Positions 26,631 through 40,102 are shown, counted from the stretch's first letter. The stretch: DNA of 64,000 nt from Acinetobacter proteolyticus (GCF_000367945.1 NZ_KB849179.1:2787592-2851591); one strand, 5' to 3'. Numbers and translations are program-made. The notes: generated by a model not told the origin, from the sequence alone.

Positions 26631-27173
26631 ATGGCTTTTAAACCGTTTGCCGCAATCATTTTAAAGATCAGCCTTGTTGTGCTTGCAATCAGTTTATCTG
26701 CATGTAGCAGTTTAAGCGGGTCCTTTGCCAATCGCTCGAATCAGCTTTCCTCAGGTTTGCAAAATGCGTATTCGGTTTCTCCGTCTACGGCCAATCGCTT
26801 ATCGCCGATGATCATTCAAAGTGCTGAACGTTATGATGTATCTCCGACTTTACTTGCTGCCCTGATCCGGCAAGAGTCTAATTACAACAGTTCAGCCCGT
26901 TCGCCAACGGGTGCAATCGGTTTAACCCAGATTATTTCCAGCCATTGGCGTCAGGCTTGTCCGGGCAATCTCTATGATGAGAATGTCAATATTAACTGTG
27001 GTGCGCATGTGCTCTCGACCTACTATCGATCTGCTGGCAGTTGGTCTAAAGCGGTAGCTTATTACAATGTTGGACCAACAGGCTACGAACGCAGTTTCTG
27101 GACACGGCATAAAGCCAAGAAATATGCTCGCTCGGTCAAACGCCACGAAAAAACCTTAAAGAAAGCACTTTAA
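26631..27173 (+). CDS. lytic transglycosylase lipoprotein, copy 2
   Basis: This is a 180-residue lipoprotein with lipobox SLSAC (Cys25) and the same SLT domain as its twin: the catalytic Glu82 in LIRQESNYNSSARS, GLTQIISSHW, NVNINCGAHVL, and the NVGPTGYERS tail. The ATG at 26631 is chosen because it places the signal peptide at the N terminus; a longer frame back to 26478 would start inside the sRNA terminator. The ribosome site is weak. A bidirectional terminator follows. The protein should cut peptidoglycan at the outer-membrane side of the periplasm, possibly with some redundancy to copy 1. Confidence 0.9.
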   Translation: MAFKPFAAIILKISLVVLAISLSACSSLSGSFANRSNQLSSGLQNAYSVSPSTANRLSPMIIQSAERYDVSPTLLAALIRQESNYNSSARSPTGAIGLTQIISSHWRQACPGNLYDENVNINCGAHVLSTYYRSAGSWSKAVAYYNVGPTGYERSFWTRHKAKKYARSVKRHEKTLKKAL

Positions 27174-27180
27174 AATCAAT

Positions 27181-27211
27181 AAAAAAACCATGCCTCAAGC
27201 ATGGTTTTTTT
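27181..27211. terminator. bidirectional intrinsic terminator
   Basis: The stem ACCATGC/GCATGGT with loop CTCAA is flanked by A7 and T7. It serves the transglycosylase gene on the plus strand and cysK (stop at 27230) on the minus strand. Confidence 0.93.
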
Positions 27212-27229
27212 ATTGGCTGAATCACGAAA

Positions 27230-28231
27230 TTACGCTTCGTCAAACAAACCTTCAAATAAGACTGAAGATAAATAACGCTCACCGCTATCCGGTAAGATTA
27301 CCACAATGGTTTTGCCTGCATTTTCAGGACGTTCAGCAATTTGCGCTGCTGCCGCTAATGCTGCACCACTTGAAATACCGACTAAAATGCCTTCTTGGGT
27401 TGCACACTTTCTTGCCCACTCAATTGCATCTGTGCTATTCACGGGTAAAACTTCATCAACCAAGTCTAGATCTAAGTTTTTAGGAATAAAGTTCGCACCA
27501 ATCCCCTGAATTTTATGTGGTGCTGGTGTGATGCTTTCACCACGTTTGGTTTGCGTGATGATTGGTGATTCAGCAGGTTCAACTGCAACTGAATACAATG
27601 GTTTATTTTGAACTTGCTCAAAATAACGTGAAATACCCGTAATAGTACCACCAGTTCCTACACCAGCAACTAAGATATCCACTTGACCATTGGTTGCCTG
27701 CCAAATTTCAGGGCCAGTGGTGTCTGTATGAATTTGTGGATTAGCTGGATTCTCAAATTGTTGTGGTAAGAAGTATTGTTCTGGATTTTCAGTGGCCAAA
27801 CGAACTGCTTCATCTACCGCACCTTTCATGCCTTTAGCTGGATCAGTCAGAACCAGATCCGCACCTAAAGCTTTCAGTACTTTTCTACGCTCTAAGCTCA
27901 TACTTGCAGGCATGGTTAAGGTAATTGGATAACCTTTTGCTGCCGCAACGAATGCCAAAGCGATGCCTGTATTGCCACTGGTTGGCTCAACAATCTGCAT
28001 ACCTGTTTTAAGTACACCACGTTTTTCCGCATCTGCAATCAACGCTGCACCAATACGGCATTTCACTGAGAATGCTGGATTACGGCTTTCTACTTTTGCC
28101 AGTACCGTTGCACCTGTTTTGATGAGACGATTGATCCGAACTAAAGGCGTGTTACCAATCGCTTCGGCATTATTTGAATAGACTGCGATACCGAGGTTGG
28201 CAGGTGTTGGAAATTGCTGATCGGTTGACAT
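27230..28231 (-). CDS. cysK: cysteine synthase A (O-acetylserine sulfhydrylase)
   Basis: This 333-residue PLP enzyme makes L-cysteine from O-acetylserine and sulfide in the cytoplasm. The PLP-binding Lys57 is in [11 protein letters not shown], the substrate loop is [10 protein letters not shown] (about residues 83-92), the phosphate-binding loop is [10 protein letters not shown] (about residues 191-200), and a C-terminal SSGAAL block is present. Length and motif match CysK rather than CysM, which usually has a shorter Thr/Ala variant loop. It is a single-gene unit ending at the shared terminator. Confidence 0.93.
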   Translation of the reverse strand: MSTDQQFPTPANLGIAVYSNNAEAIGNTPLVRINRLIKTGATVLAKVESRNPAFSVKCRIGAALIADAEKRGVLKTGMQIVEPTSGNTGIALAFVAAAKGYPITLTMPASMSLERRKVLKALGADLVLTDPAKGMKGAVDEAVRLATENPEQYFLPQQFENPANPQIHTDTTGPEIWQATNGQVDILVAGVGTGGTITGISRYFEQVQNKPLYSVAVEPAESPIITQTKRGESITPAPHKIQGIGANFIPKNLDLDLVDEVLPVNSTDAIEWARKCATQEGILVGISSGAALAAAAQIAERPENAGKTIVVILPDSGERYLSSVLFEGLFDEA

Positions 28232-28358
28232 GTTATTTCCTTATTAGATTTGGAATGATTCTCAGTCATTATAGGCTTATCAGCTAAGGAGGAAAGTAGA
28301 AAACATATAAATTATAAAAAAGAAATATTTTTCAAAAAGTTAAATAGGAAAATCTTAA

Positions 28359-29081
28359 CTACTGCTCCAAAATTTGCGTTATTCTCTTTTGATAATTATT
28401 GAGAAAATCCTTTGTTACCCGAAAATGTTCCGTTTCTTCATAGCTTACTTGTTTGATACCTGATTCCGAAAACTGGTAAATTTTTGCATTTGGAAACGCC
28501 AGAAGAATAGGTGAATGGGTTGCAATAATAAATTGGGATTGTGCCTGACATAAACGATCTAACACCGATAACGTGGTCATCAGCATGGTTGGAGATAAAG
28601 CAGCTTCCGGTTCATCCAAAAGATATAAGCCTTGTCCTTTTAACTTCATGGTTAATAACTTTAAAAACCCCTCTCCATGAGAGCGTGCGTGTATGTCTCC
28701 ACCGTAACCTGTCAGATAATCCAGTTCTTTCATATAAGTCGCCACGTTATAAAAACTTTCAGCGCGCAAAAAATAATAATCCTGAGGCTTTTTATAACTT
28801 TTTATTGTGCGTAGGGATTGATACAAAACCGAGCTGGTGGCCGCCGTATTCAGTTGAACATTGCGTGTCCCTCCTTCTTCCGAAAAACCTAATGCCAGTG
28901 CCAACGCTTCGAGAATCGTGGACTTTCCCGAACCATTTTCCCCAACAAAAAATGTAACGTCAGGATGAAATTCAATATTTTCCAAATCACTGACTGCTGG
29001 AATAACATAGGGATAACTGGCCCAGTCTAAACTTTCTGGTGATTTCAGCTTTACAGATCTGATATAGGGTCTTTCTTGCAT
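28359..29081 (-). CDS. AAA family ATPase (SMC/ABC-like)
   Basis: This 240-residue cytoplasmic ATPase has a Walker A motif GENGSGKST near residue 47, a signature-like SHGEGFL near residue 134, Walker B LYLLDEPEAALS near residue 153, and a switch His in IIATHSPIL. The layout is that of the stand-alone AAA_21/AAA_23 proteins, related to RecF/SMC heads without a coiled coil. The function is unknown; no nuclease partner such as an OLD-type domain or an adjacent methylase or nuclease gene is present, so a defence role is not supported here. Confidence 0.85.
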   Translation of the reverse strand: MQERPYIRSVKLKSPESLDWASYPYVIPAVSDLENIEFHPDVTFFVGENGSGKSTILEALALALGFSEEGGTRNVQLNTAATSSVLYQSLRTIKSYKKPQDYYFLRAESFYNVATYMKELDYLTGYGGDIHARSHGEGFLKLLTMKLKGQGLYLLDEPEAALSPTMLMTTLSVLDRLCQAQSQFIIATHSPILLAFPNAKIYQFSESGIKQVSYEETEHFRVTKDFLNNYQKRITQILEQ

Positions 29082-29202
29082 AATGCCATTAAAAATCTCT
29101 TTTCTATAGCATGCTGGATTTTGAGTAACAATAACAGACTCATTCGGATCTTAACGTCTTGGTTTGACGCTTTTCTTATTTATAAAAATTTTACCCAATA
29201 AA

Positions 29203-29234
29203 AAACACCCCCAACGGTTAGGTTGGGGGTGTTT
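29203..29234 (-). terminator. rRNA operon terminator
   Basis: The 13-bp stem AAACACCCCCAAC/GTTGGGGGTGTTT has a 6-nt loop. On the minus strand it is followed by TTTTTT, 12 bp past the 5S gene. Confidence 0.93.
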
Positions 29235-29245
29235 CTAATTTAAAA

Positions 29246-29360
29246 GCTGGCGATGACTTACTCTCACATGGCAAGTGCCACACTACCATCAGCGCTAAGA
29301 GGTTTCACTTCTGAGTTCGGGAAGGGATCAGGTGGTTCACTCTTGCTATTGTCGCCAGCA
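29246..29360 (-). rRNA. rrf: 5S ribosomal RNA
   Basis: About 115 nt with complementary ends (GCTGGCGAC at the 5' end, GTCATCGCCAGC at the 3' end) and the 5S core containing GAACCACCTGATCCC. It is the last gene of the operon; the ends are estimated from the terminal helix. Confidence 0.95.
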
Positions 29361-29519
29361 AACTGTTTTGGTTTTGGGTGGTCTTACGTTTTTTGCCACT
29401 TAGTACCGAAAGAGTTATTAACGGATTAGTTTAATCGAGTCGTATTGTAACTAGTTTTGACACTAAATCAAGTTATGTATTGAATTTATCTTGAATACAA
29501 CAACTGTTTGGGTGTTGTA

Positions 29520-32403
<2,884 letters not shown>

Positions 32404-32412
<9 letters not shown>

Positions 32413-32432
32413 ACAACCCCAAACAGTCGTTA
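32404..32432 (-). other. 23S processing stem, 5' arm (partner at 29498-29526)
   Basis: CTTGACTATACAAC followed by CCCAAACAG here is complementary, with small mismatches, to the sequence at 29498-29526 beyond the 3' end of 23S. Together they form the long helix that RNase III cuts to release pre-23S rRNA. Confidence 0.8.
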
Positions 32433-32804
32433 CACCTACAAGTGGGTGTAGCAACAGAATCAATGTAAACATTAATTCATACAGCTTGTTGTTTCGTGAA
32501 CTTAATCACCGTACAGCTTCAATCTAAATTCATATACCAAAACGCTTGATTCAGTGTTTTTGCTAGTTCTCATTTCATTCAACTTAAACATCGAAATGTT
32601 TAAATCAAAGAATGAGTGAACAATTTATTTCAGACTCAATTCTACTAATCTGTTAATGATTAACTACCACCTCGTCGGTGCGTAGTAAACTGTGATAAAT
32701 CACAGAGATTAATAAACCAGTCAACTTGGACTGTATTCACTAAACTCTATAATCTTCTTAGCTTAAATTCTCGGTCAAAGCGTTGCTTTGTTTTTCCTCG
32801 AATT
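32433..32804 (-). other. internal transcribed spacer between tRNA-Ala and 23S
   Basis: This AT-rich transcribed spacer of about 370 bp holds no gene. I did not find a convincing boxA element by eye. Confidence 0.6.
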
Positions 32805-32880
32805 TGGTGGAGACTAGGAGAGTCGAACTCCTGACCTCCTGCGTGCAAAGCAGGCGCTCTACCAACTAAGCTAAGTCCCC
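32805..32880 (-). tRNA. tRNA-Ala (TGC)
   Basis: 76 nt with encoded CCA. The acceptor strands GGGGACT and AGTCTCC pair, the D arm contains AGTTGGTAGAGC, the anticodon loop is CTTTGCACG with TGC, and the T arm contains GGTTCGA-type GTTCGAC. It is in the 16S-23S spacer, as is standard. Confidence 0.97.
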
Positions 32881-32935
32881 AGCTTATCACTTAATGAACG
32901 ACATATCTTTCAATCCAAGCTACTGCAATCAGATT

Positions 32936-33012
<77 letters not shown>

Positions 33013-33071
33013 TCAGATACATCTTCGAAGAACAACTTGTTGTGGATTCTTACCAGTCACCAATCTTTCGT

Positions 33072-34609
<1,538 letters not shown>

Positions 34610-34733
34610 AAAATCATTAGTAGCTTATGGCTACAAATCTTGGCTCATCAATTTTCTGACTAAAAATTCGCTCAAATAAACTTCGAGAAATTTCTACTCT
34701 TCAATCAATGAAATATTTTCGATTGATTAACTA

Positions 34734-34759
34734 GTAAAAATCCACACAAGTTGTTCTTC
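34734..34759 (-). other. 16S processing stem, leader arm (partner at 33027-33053)
   Basis: The leader segment is complementary, over about 26 bp with a bulge and a few mismatches, to 33027-33053 just beyond the 16S 3' end. This is the RNase III stalk enclosing pre-16S rRNA. Confidence 0.82.
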
Positions 34760-34811
34760 TATTCTCTTAATGATCTTCTCGATGATTCGTCATCATCAAG
34801 CTAGGTCGGCT

Positions 34812-34839
34812 ATATTACTCTCAATTTCTTAAAAGTCAA
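34812..34839 (-). promoter_or_regulatory. rRNA promoter, proximal
   Basis: On the minus strand TTGACT (34834-34839), a 16-bp spacer and TAATAT (34812-34817) are followed by the GC-rich discriminator AGCCGACC, typical of growth-rate-controlled rRNA promoters. Confidence 0.85.
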
Positions 34840-34951
34840 CAGGTAATTTAGATATTTAGCAAACTTATCAATCAACCCAAGAATCCAACCTTTCCAGCCA
34901 AATCCTTGTTTCTCAACAAGTTTTTATCTGCATCACCGCCGATGGATGTGC

Positions 34952-34979
34952 ATTCTACAGCATTTCAGACCCGTTGCAA
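34952..34979 (-). promoter_or_regulatory. rRNA promoter, distal
   Basis: On the minus strand TTGCAA (34974-34979), a 16-bp spacer and TAGAAT (34952-34957) are preceded by an AT-rich stretch that could act as an UP element. It lies 140 bp upstream of the proximal promoter, giving tandem promoters. Confidence 0.78.
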
Positions 34980-34984
34980 GCACT

Positions 34985-35250
34985 TTTAAAAATTAAATTA
35001 TTCGGTTGTTTTATTTTTAAACTTTAACGCATCTAATTTACTGATTTATATAATTTAAAATTTATTAATTATCTTAAAAGTAAATTTAAATAGACTAACT
35101 GATTGAAATTTAAATGGTTTGTTGAAAATATGTTTTTATTATCAGCAATAAAGCAGCTTTATTTTTATATTTAGCTTTTATTTTAAACACCTCACTCTAT
35201 TCAAAAATCTGTCTCCTATTCAATTGATGTTTAAAATCCCATCACTCGAA
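34985..35250. other. AT-rich gap upstream of the rRNA operon
   Basis: This is very AT-rich DNA without a credible coding frame. The part next to the distal promoter probably serves as an UP element; I see nothing else. Confidence 0.5.
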
Positions 35251-35253
35251 ATA

Positions 35254-35290
35254 AAAACAACGGCTTTGATAAGTTCAAAACCGTTGTTTT
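35254..35290 (-). terminator. intrinsic terminator of the BCCT transporter gene
   Basis: The 10-bp stem AAAACAACGG/CCGTTGTTTT has a 17-nt loop. On the minus strand it ends in a T-rich run, 25 bp past the stop codon. Confidence 0.85.
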
Positions 35291-35314
35291 CAATATTGCA
35301 GTCAGAATGTTTGA

Positions 35315-37291
35315 TTAAGAAGTTGTGCCTCTTACAATATTCAAGAAGTAAAGATGACGTTCATATTGATCAATAATGTCTTGGATTAAATCTTCTTGCG
35401 TCCAATCCATCACATCGTAGTTTTGCCCACCCTCTCTTAAGAAGACTTCTGCTTGGAAGTAATTGGCCTCATCTTCCTCTGCTCGTCCCAACATGAAGCT
35501 TGGTGGAACAGTGGCATGTGAGATCACTTTATACGTGAAGTTAATTTCATGATGATGATCGACATGCAATTGCAGACCATTTTCAATTTCACGTATCTCC
35601 ACTTCCAAGTGACGGCGCTTAAATTCACGTTGAATACTTTCAAAGGCTTTACGCACCTGTGTCTCAATGTAGTGCTGAACTTCAGTTTCAGTATGCGGAT
35701 AATGCATGATTAAACCTAAACGCTGCTGCCAACTACGTGGATTATGAATCGCTCGCGGTGTAATGCGTGCTTCCTGAATCGCTTTCATCTTGGTGACATC
35801 CAGCTTTAAGGCTTTTAACAGCCCCCAGCTCATCAACAACATAATAAAAGTAAAAGGCAATGCACTCATAATGATGGAGGATTGCAATGCCGATAGACCA
35901 CCCACCAACAATAGAATAATGGCCAATGCTGCCATCAACACGGTCCAAAACAAACGTTGCCATGTTGGAGAGTTTTCAGTTTTAGCGGTGAGATAATCCG
36001 TAACCAAAGCACCTGAATCCGCAGAGGTGACGAAAAAGAGCATCACCAATACCGTCGCCAGTAAACTCATCACCCCTGAAAATGGCAAATGATTCAAAAA
36101 CTCAAATAACGCAACTGATGAATCGCTTTGTACGGCGTGAATGAGACTGACATTATGTTCTTGCATAATGTTAAACAGCGCGGCATTACCCAGGAACCCC
36201 ATCCAGATGATGGTAAAACCTGTCGGAATCAGTAACACACCGACAATAAACTCACGGATGGTTCGGCCACGCGATACACGGGCAATAAACATGCCTACAA
36301 ACGGCGACCATGAAATCCACCATGCCCAATACATAATGGTCCAACCGCCAATCCAGCCATTCGGTTGATAGGCGTAGAGATTAAAGGTCATACCAAATAG
36401 GTTCGACATATACGAACCCATGTTTTGAATGGTGGTTTGCAGCAGATAGATACTTGGACCCGCAATAAATACAAAGGCCAATAACACCAAAGCCAAAATC
36501 AGATTGAGTTCGGAAAGACGTTTTACCCCTTTATCCAGACCTAAAAATACCGACATGGATGCCAAGGCACTGACAAAAATAATCAGGATCACCTGAACAT
36601 TGCTGCTTTGTTCAATACCAAACAGATAATGCAAACCTGAATTGATTTGCGTCACACCAAAACCTAAAGAGGTCGCTACCCCAAAAACCGTACCAATGGT
36701 GGCAAAGGTATCAATCCCATCACCCCAAGGACCATAGATTTTCTTACCAATAATTGGATATAAGGCGGAACGGGTTTTTAATGGCAGATTATGCCGATAA
36801 GCAAAATAGGCCAAGGCTAATCCAACCACGGCGTAAATTGCCCATGCATGCAAGCCCCAATGGAAAAAGGTAATCCTCAAGGCTTGTTGTGCAGCATCTA
36901 CACTTTCAGGGTCACCACTGGGTGGGCTGACATAGTGCATCACGGGTTCCGCGACACCAAAGAACATCAAACCGATGCCCATCCCTGCGGTAAACAGCAT
37001 GGCAAACCAAGAGCCATTGCTATACTCAGGCTGGCTGTGATCGGGTCCTAATTTGATTTTGCCACTGGCGGAACAGGCGATGTAAATTAGTATGATCAGA
37101 AAAACGGCAACAGATAAGACATAGAACCAACTAAACGAGTCCGTAATCCACTGCTTGAGCTGCTGGGTCAAAAATTCAAATGAACTAGGTGCGATAATGA
37201 CGATTGCGATAAAAATCGCAATGATAACCACCGTGCTTAAAAACACGTTTGGATTCACATTCGCAAACTGCGAAGATGGCTTGGAAGGCAT
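35315..37291 (-). CDS. BCCT-family (BetT-like) betaine/choline transporter
   Basis: This 658-residue inner-membrane transporter has 12 helices and the BCCT hallmark aromatic motif in helix 8 (MYWAWWISWSPFVGMFIARVSRGRT, near residue 320), plus the Gly-rich TAGMGIGLMFFGVAEP segment near residue 100. A soluble C-terminal extension of about 130 residues, with a His-rich stretch (DHHHEI) and acidic end, is characteristic of the BetT group, in which it regulates activity with osmolarity. The likely substrate is choline or glycine betaine taken up with protons or sodium. No betAB genes are adjacent. A hairpin terminator follows. Confidence 0.92.
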   Translation of the reverse strand: MPSKPSSQFANVNPNVFLSTVVIIAIFIAIVIIAPSSFEFLTQQLKQWITDSFSWFYVLSVAVFLIILIYIACSASGKIKLGPDHSQPEYSNGSWFAMLFTAGMGIGLMFFGVAEPVMHYVSPPSGDPESVDAAQQALRITFFHWGLHAWAIYAVVGLALAYFAYRHNLPLKTRSALYPIIGKKIYGPWGDGIDTFATIGTVFGVATSLGFGVTQINSGLHYLFGIEQSSNVQVILIIFVSALASMSVFLGLDKGVKRLSELNLILALVLLAFVFIAGPSIYLLQTTIQNMGSYMSNLFGMTFNLYAYQPNGWIGGWTIMYWAWWISWSPFVGMFIARVSRGRTIREFIVGVLLIPTGFTIIWMGFLGNAALFNIMQEHNVSLIHAVQSDSSVALFEFLNHLPFSGVMSLLATVLVMLFFVTSADSGALVTDYLTAKTENSPTWQRLFWTVLMAALAIILLLVGGLSALQSSIIMSALPFTFIMLLMSWGLLKALKLDVTKMKAIQEARITPRAIHNPRSWQQRLGLIMHYPHTETEVQHYIETQVRKAFESIQREFKRRHLEVEIREIENGLQLHVDHHHEINFTYKVISHATVPPSFMLGRAEEDEANYFQAEVFLREGGQNYDVMDWTQEDLIQDIIDQYERHLYFLNIVRGTTS

Positions 37292-37442
37292 AATTCCCCC
37301 ACGTTATTCTAATGATAATGGACAGACCTTAAGGGTCAAATAAGACATTCACACAGTGAATAAAAGCGAGTTCAGCGATGTAAAACTCGATACTGATTAT
37401 AAAAAATGTGAAAAATAAAGCAGTTGTAATGCTGTAACAGAG

Positions 37443-38138
37443 CTATTCTTTATCGCCCAATCGTTTAGGTACGTGCGCGATATACTGCAACGCGATGAGA
37501 CGAGACACCACTACCGCCAGATACATCACCCCACCAAACATTTGCAGCATCGCAAGTACTCTGGCTGCAGGGCTAATTGGCATCAAATCCGACAATCCAG
37601 TTGCGGACTGTAGGCTAAAACTCAAGAACAATAAATCCAGCCAATGTTGTAAGGCTTGTGGTTGATTGGGATTTTGAAAACTATTGGGCAGGATTAACTG
37701 ACAGATACTATATAAGAAGGCAAAGGCCCAAGCGATGAGGGTAAATACGGCCCCTGCTGCAAACAACTCATCTCTGGTGAGATAGCGATCCGCAAACATA
37801 TAGCGCAACAAGCCATAAGCCGCATAAAAGTAAGCTAATGCTTCAAAACTATGTGCAATAATTTGTATGGTCCGATTGCCATAGCCAAGAAAAATTAAAA
37901 TCGAAAATAAGAACGCACCGCTGACAAAGACCAAACCCCAGAACGTAAACACAGGGCTTTGCCGAATCACTTTAGCGATGATCAACAAGGCCAATACGCC
38001 CAGCGACCAAGTTAAAGCACGGAATTCACTATCGCCTGTGGTCAACATATATAAAATCAACAAGGCCAATTGAACCAGCAACAACCATGCAGAGGGTAAT
38101 AAACGAAAGCTGCTCCAGAATTGTTTCAGGCTTTGCAT
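37443..38138 (-). CDS. putative ion channel (two-TM pore domain, atypical filter)
   Basis: This is a 231-residue polytopic membrane protein with six or seven hydrophobic segments. The C-terminal part has the helix-pore-helix shape of Pfam ion_trans_2: LDLLFLSFSLQSATGLSD followed by a final helix LAMLQMFGGVMYLAVVVSRL. The selectivity-filter position reads ATGLSD instead of the potassium-channel TVGYGD, so ion selectivity is uncertain. It is transcribed in the same direction as the BCCT gene 151 bp away. Confidence 0.72.
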   Translation of the reverse strand: MQSLKQFWSSFRLLPSAWLLLVQLALLILYMLTTGDSEFRALTWSLGVLALLIIAKVIRQSPVFTFWGLVFVSGAFLFSILIFLGYGNRTIQIIAHSFEALAYFYAAYGLLRYMFADRYLTRDELFAAGAVFTLIAWAFAFLYSICQLILPNSFQNPNQPQALQHWLDLLFLSFSLQSATGLSDLMPISPAARVLAMLQMFGGVMYLAVVVSRLIALQYIAHVPKRLGDKE

Positions 38139-38183
38139 GTTGTTTTCCTTGCTATTGTTATGATTTTCATTGTGTTAATCGCA

Positions 38184-38780
38184 TCATATTGTATCTAAAA
38201 AGGCAACGATCATTTTGCACAGTTCTTGTTGCAAGCGTTGCTCTTCAATCAAAAAGGTATTCTTACTGGCATAGCGCATCATGGTAAACAAAGTACTGTT
38301 AATAATCACAAAAGACTTATGCTTTAAAGTTTCAAAATCCCAATGTGGATAATAACGCCCAAATAAGTACATCCCAACTTCTAGAAAATGTTGCTCGAGT
38401 ACCTGTGCCGCCTCTGAATCACTATAAGCATGCCAGTTTTTTAGAATTTCGATAAAAAAACCTTGATCAGATTTCAAAGATTCAAAGCCAAAGACAATAC
38501 TTAATGCGATAATGTCTTGAATAGCCGTTTGTTGTTGCAACATCACCAACTGCTTGACTGCTTGCCCCAAGTGTTCACTTTTGCGTAACAATAGTTCCGC
38601 GATAATCTGCTCTTTATTTTCAAAATACTGATAAATCGATCCAACACTCACACCTGATTTTTCAGAGATTTTAGGTGTGGTTACCTGTAACACCCCATAT
38701 TCAGAAATGCATTTCTGCGCCCCTTCCAAAATACTTTCGACAATCATTTTGGCACGCTGTTGCTGTGGTCGTTTTCTCAT
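38184..38780 (-). CDS. TetR-family transcriptional regulator
   Basis: This 198-residue regulator has an N-terminal TetR helix-turn-helix (residues of about 8-55, with ISEKSGVSVGSIYQYFENKEQI as the recognition segment) and a helical ligand-binding C terminus. The ATG at 38780 is preceded by GAGG at 7 nt, so the upstream TTG start is not used. It is divergent from the MpaB-like oxygenase at 38866; the 85-bp gap contains TGAAT (38806-38810) and ATTCA (38821-38825), a candidate operator. It probably represses that gene and itself. Confidence 0.9.
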   Translation of the reverse strand: MRKRPQQQRAKMIVESILEGAQKCISEYGVLQVTTPKISEKSGVSVGSIYQYFENKEQIIAELLLRKSEHLGQAVKQLVMLQQQTAIQDIIALSIVFGFESLKSDQGFFIEILKNWHAYSDSEAAQVLEQHFLEVGMYLFGRYYPHWDFETLKHKSFVIINSTLFTMMRYASKNTFLIEEQRLQQELCKMIVAFLDTI

Positions 38781-38805
38781 GCTCAGCCTCAATAGAAATG
38801 CGAAT

Positions 38806-38825
38806 TGAATGCGAATAAATATTCA
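38806..38825. promoter_or_regulatory. candidate TetR operator
   Basis: The inverted arms TGAAT and ATTCA are 10 bp apart, with a repeated GCGAAT nearby, in the divergent gap between the TetR gene and the oxygenase gene. The assignment rests on position and symmetry only. Confidence 0.45.
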
Positions 38826-38865
38826 TATTAAGCTTTGATTAAATAACAATCACAGGCTTTATGCA

Positions 38866-40074
38866 ATGCAAAGCATCGTTAAACCTAAACGCTTGGCCGC
38901 GTTTGAAGATATGAATCAATCCAATCTTAAAACCAAAATTCTGAGTTATATGACCCATCAGCAGGTACAACCCAGTTATGCAGAGTATCAAGCGCTGAAT
39001 ACCGCCCTGCAAAGTGGTGATGCGCCGATGGATCAACTGCTGCTATGGGTACTACAGAATCCGAAACAGCATCGTAAATACTTTGAAACGGCGCTATATC
39101 AAGGTCTCGATAAACTGCCACATGAAATTCCTGAACTCACTGCTTTCTTCCAATTCGTTGAACAAAAACCTGCTTGGTATGATCAAAACAAAATTGATGA
39201 TGCACTAAAATTTACCTATCGCTTGGGAATCAATAACGGTCTTATCCTCCGAGATTTATCCCTAATGACAGGCTATATGTACCCTGGTTTTAACCAACCC
39301 TTGGTCCTGACAGGCGCATTAAAAAAACAGGCAGGTACACGTTTGGCCGAAACCACCAAATGGTGGGTCGATATCACTGAACAAGGTGGTTTTGAACGCT
39401 TTAGCAAAGGTTTTACCTCCACCATTTTTGTGCGTTTTATTCATTCACTCGTGCGTCATCAACTGCAAAAATCAGAAAAATGGGATGCCGAAACTTGGGG
39501 AATGCCGATCAATCAATATGATCAGGCCATGACCAATATCGCTTTTAGCGGTGTCGTCTTGATTGGAATACGGGCTTTAGGCATTTTTCCCAGTAAACAA
39601 GATGTCGATAGCTTTTTACATTTTTGGAAATATGCAGGCTGGTTAATGGGTGTGGATGAAAAATGGCTGGTCGATAAAGAGTCGGATGGCTGGAAACTGA
39701 TATACTGGATGCACTTCGCGCATCCTCAATCTGATGCCAGCAGCATTTCACTGGGTTCCAGCCTTTCCAAAGAACCCTTTGAACGTAAATATCGCTATCT
39801 ACGTTCTTTCCAGCAAAAATTGGCCTATAAGCAGCATCTAGAAATTACTCAATTTTTTATTGGCCGTAACAAAATGCACAAACTCGGTTTAGCTCCACAA
39901 TCGGCATCATGGTTTGCTTATTATCTGATTGGTCGTAATCTAGCTCTGTATACAGGGGCTAAACATATTCCGAAGTTAAACCGTTTGCTTGAGCAAAATG
40001 GCCGACACTTACAACGCATGGGCTTGTCTTTATATCGCAACCAAGGGCAACAACTGGCCAGTATGCATCAATAA
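38866..40074 (+). CDS. MpaB-family (DUF2236) oxygenase-like protein
   Basis: This 402-residue cytoplasmic protein is related to the MpaB/latex-clearing-protein family of haem-dependent oxygenases. The conserved FVRFIHSLVRHQL block near residue 190, with the Arg and His positions that hold or surround the haem, and the later GWLMGVDEKWLV block match the family. No signal peptide is present. It is controlled by the divergent TetR gene, suggesting induction by a hydrophobic compound. The substrate is unknown. A terminator overlaps the stop codon. Confidence 0.8.
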   Translation: MQSIVKPKRLAAFEDMNQSNLKTKILSYMTHQQVQPSYAEYQALNTALQSGDAPMDQLLLWVLQNPKQHRKYFETALYQGLDKLPHEIPELTAFFQFVEQKPAWYDQNKIDDALKFTYRLGINNGLILRDLSLMTGYMYPGFNQPLVLTGALKKQAGTRLAETTKWWVDITEQGGFERFSKGFTSTIFVRFIHSLVRHQLQKSEKWDAETWGMPINQYDQAMTNIAFSGVVLIGIRALGIFPSKQDVDSFLHFWKYAGWLMGVDEKWLVDKESDGWKLIYWMHFAHPQSDASSISLGSSLSKEPFERKYRYLRSFQQKLAYKQHLEITQFFIGRNKMHKLGLAPQSASWFAYYLIGRNLALYTGAKHIPKLNRLLEQNGRHLQRMGLSLYRNQGQQLASMHQ

Positions 40075-40102
40075 GCCCTCAATCAATGCGGGCTTTATCT
40101 TT
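40073..40102 (+). terminator. intrinsic terminator of the MpaB-like gene
   Basis: AAGCCC, an 11-nt loop and GGGCTT are followed by TATCTTT. The stem starts inside the stop codon. Confidence 0.7.

Larger units (their letters stand above)
25423..27173 (+). repeat. tandem duplication of GacA site, sRNA and transglycosylase gene
   Basis: Two units of about 0.88-0.90 kb are arranged head to tail. The order in each is GacA-type box, -10 element, sRNA, terminator, spacer, transglycosylase gene. The sRNA parts are nearly identical, the coding parts are clearly related but diverged, and the spacers between terminator and gene are dissimilar. Confidence 0.85.

Noticed and set aside
28359..29081. AAA ATPase considered as a defence (OLD/Gabija-type) gene
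   Set aside because: No TOPRIM, nuclease or helicase partner is fused or adjacent.
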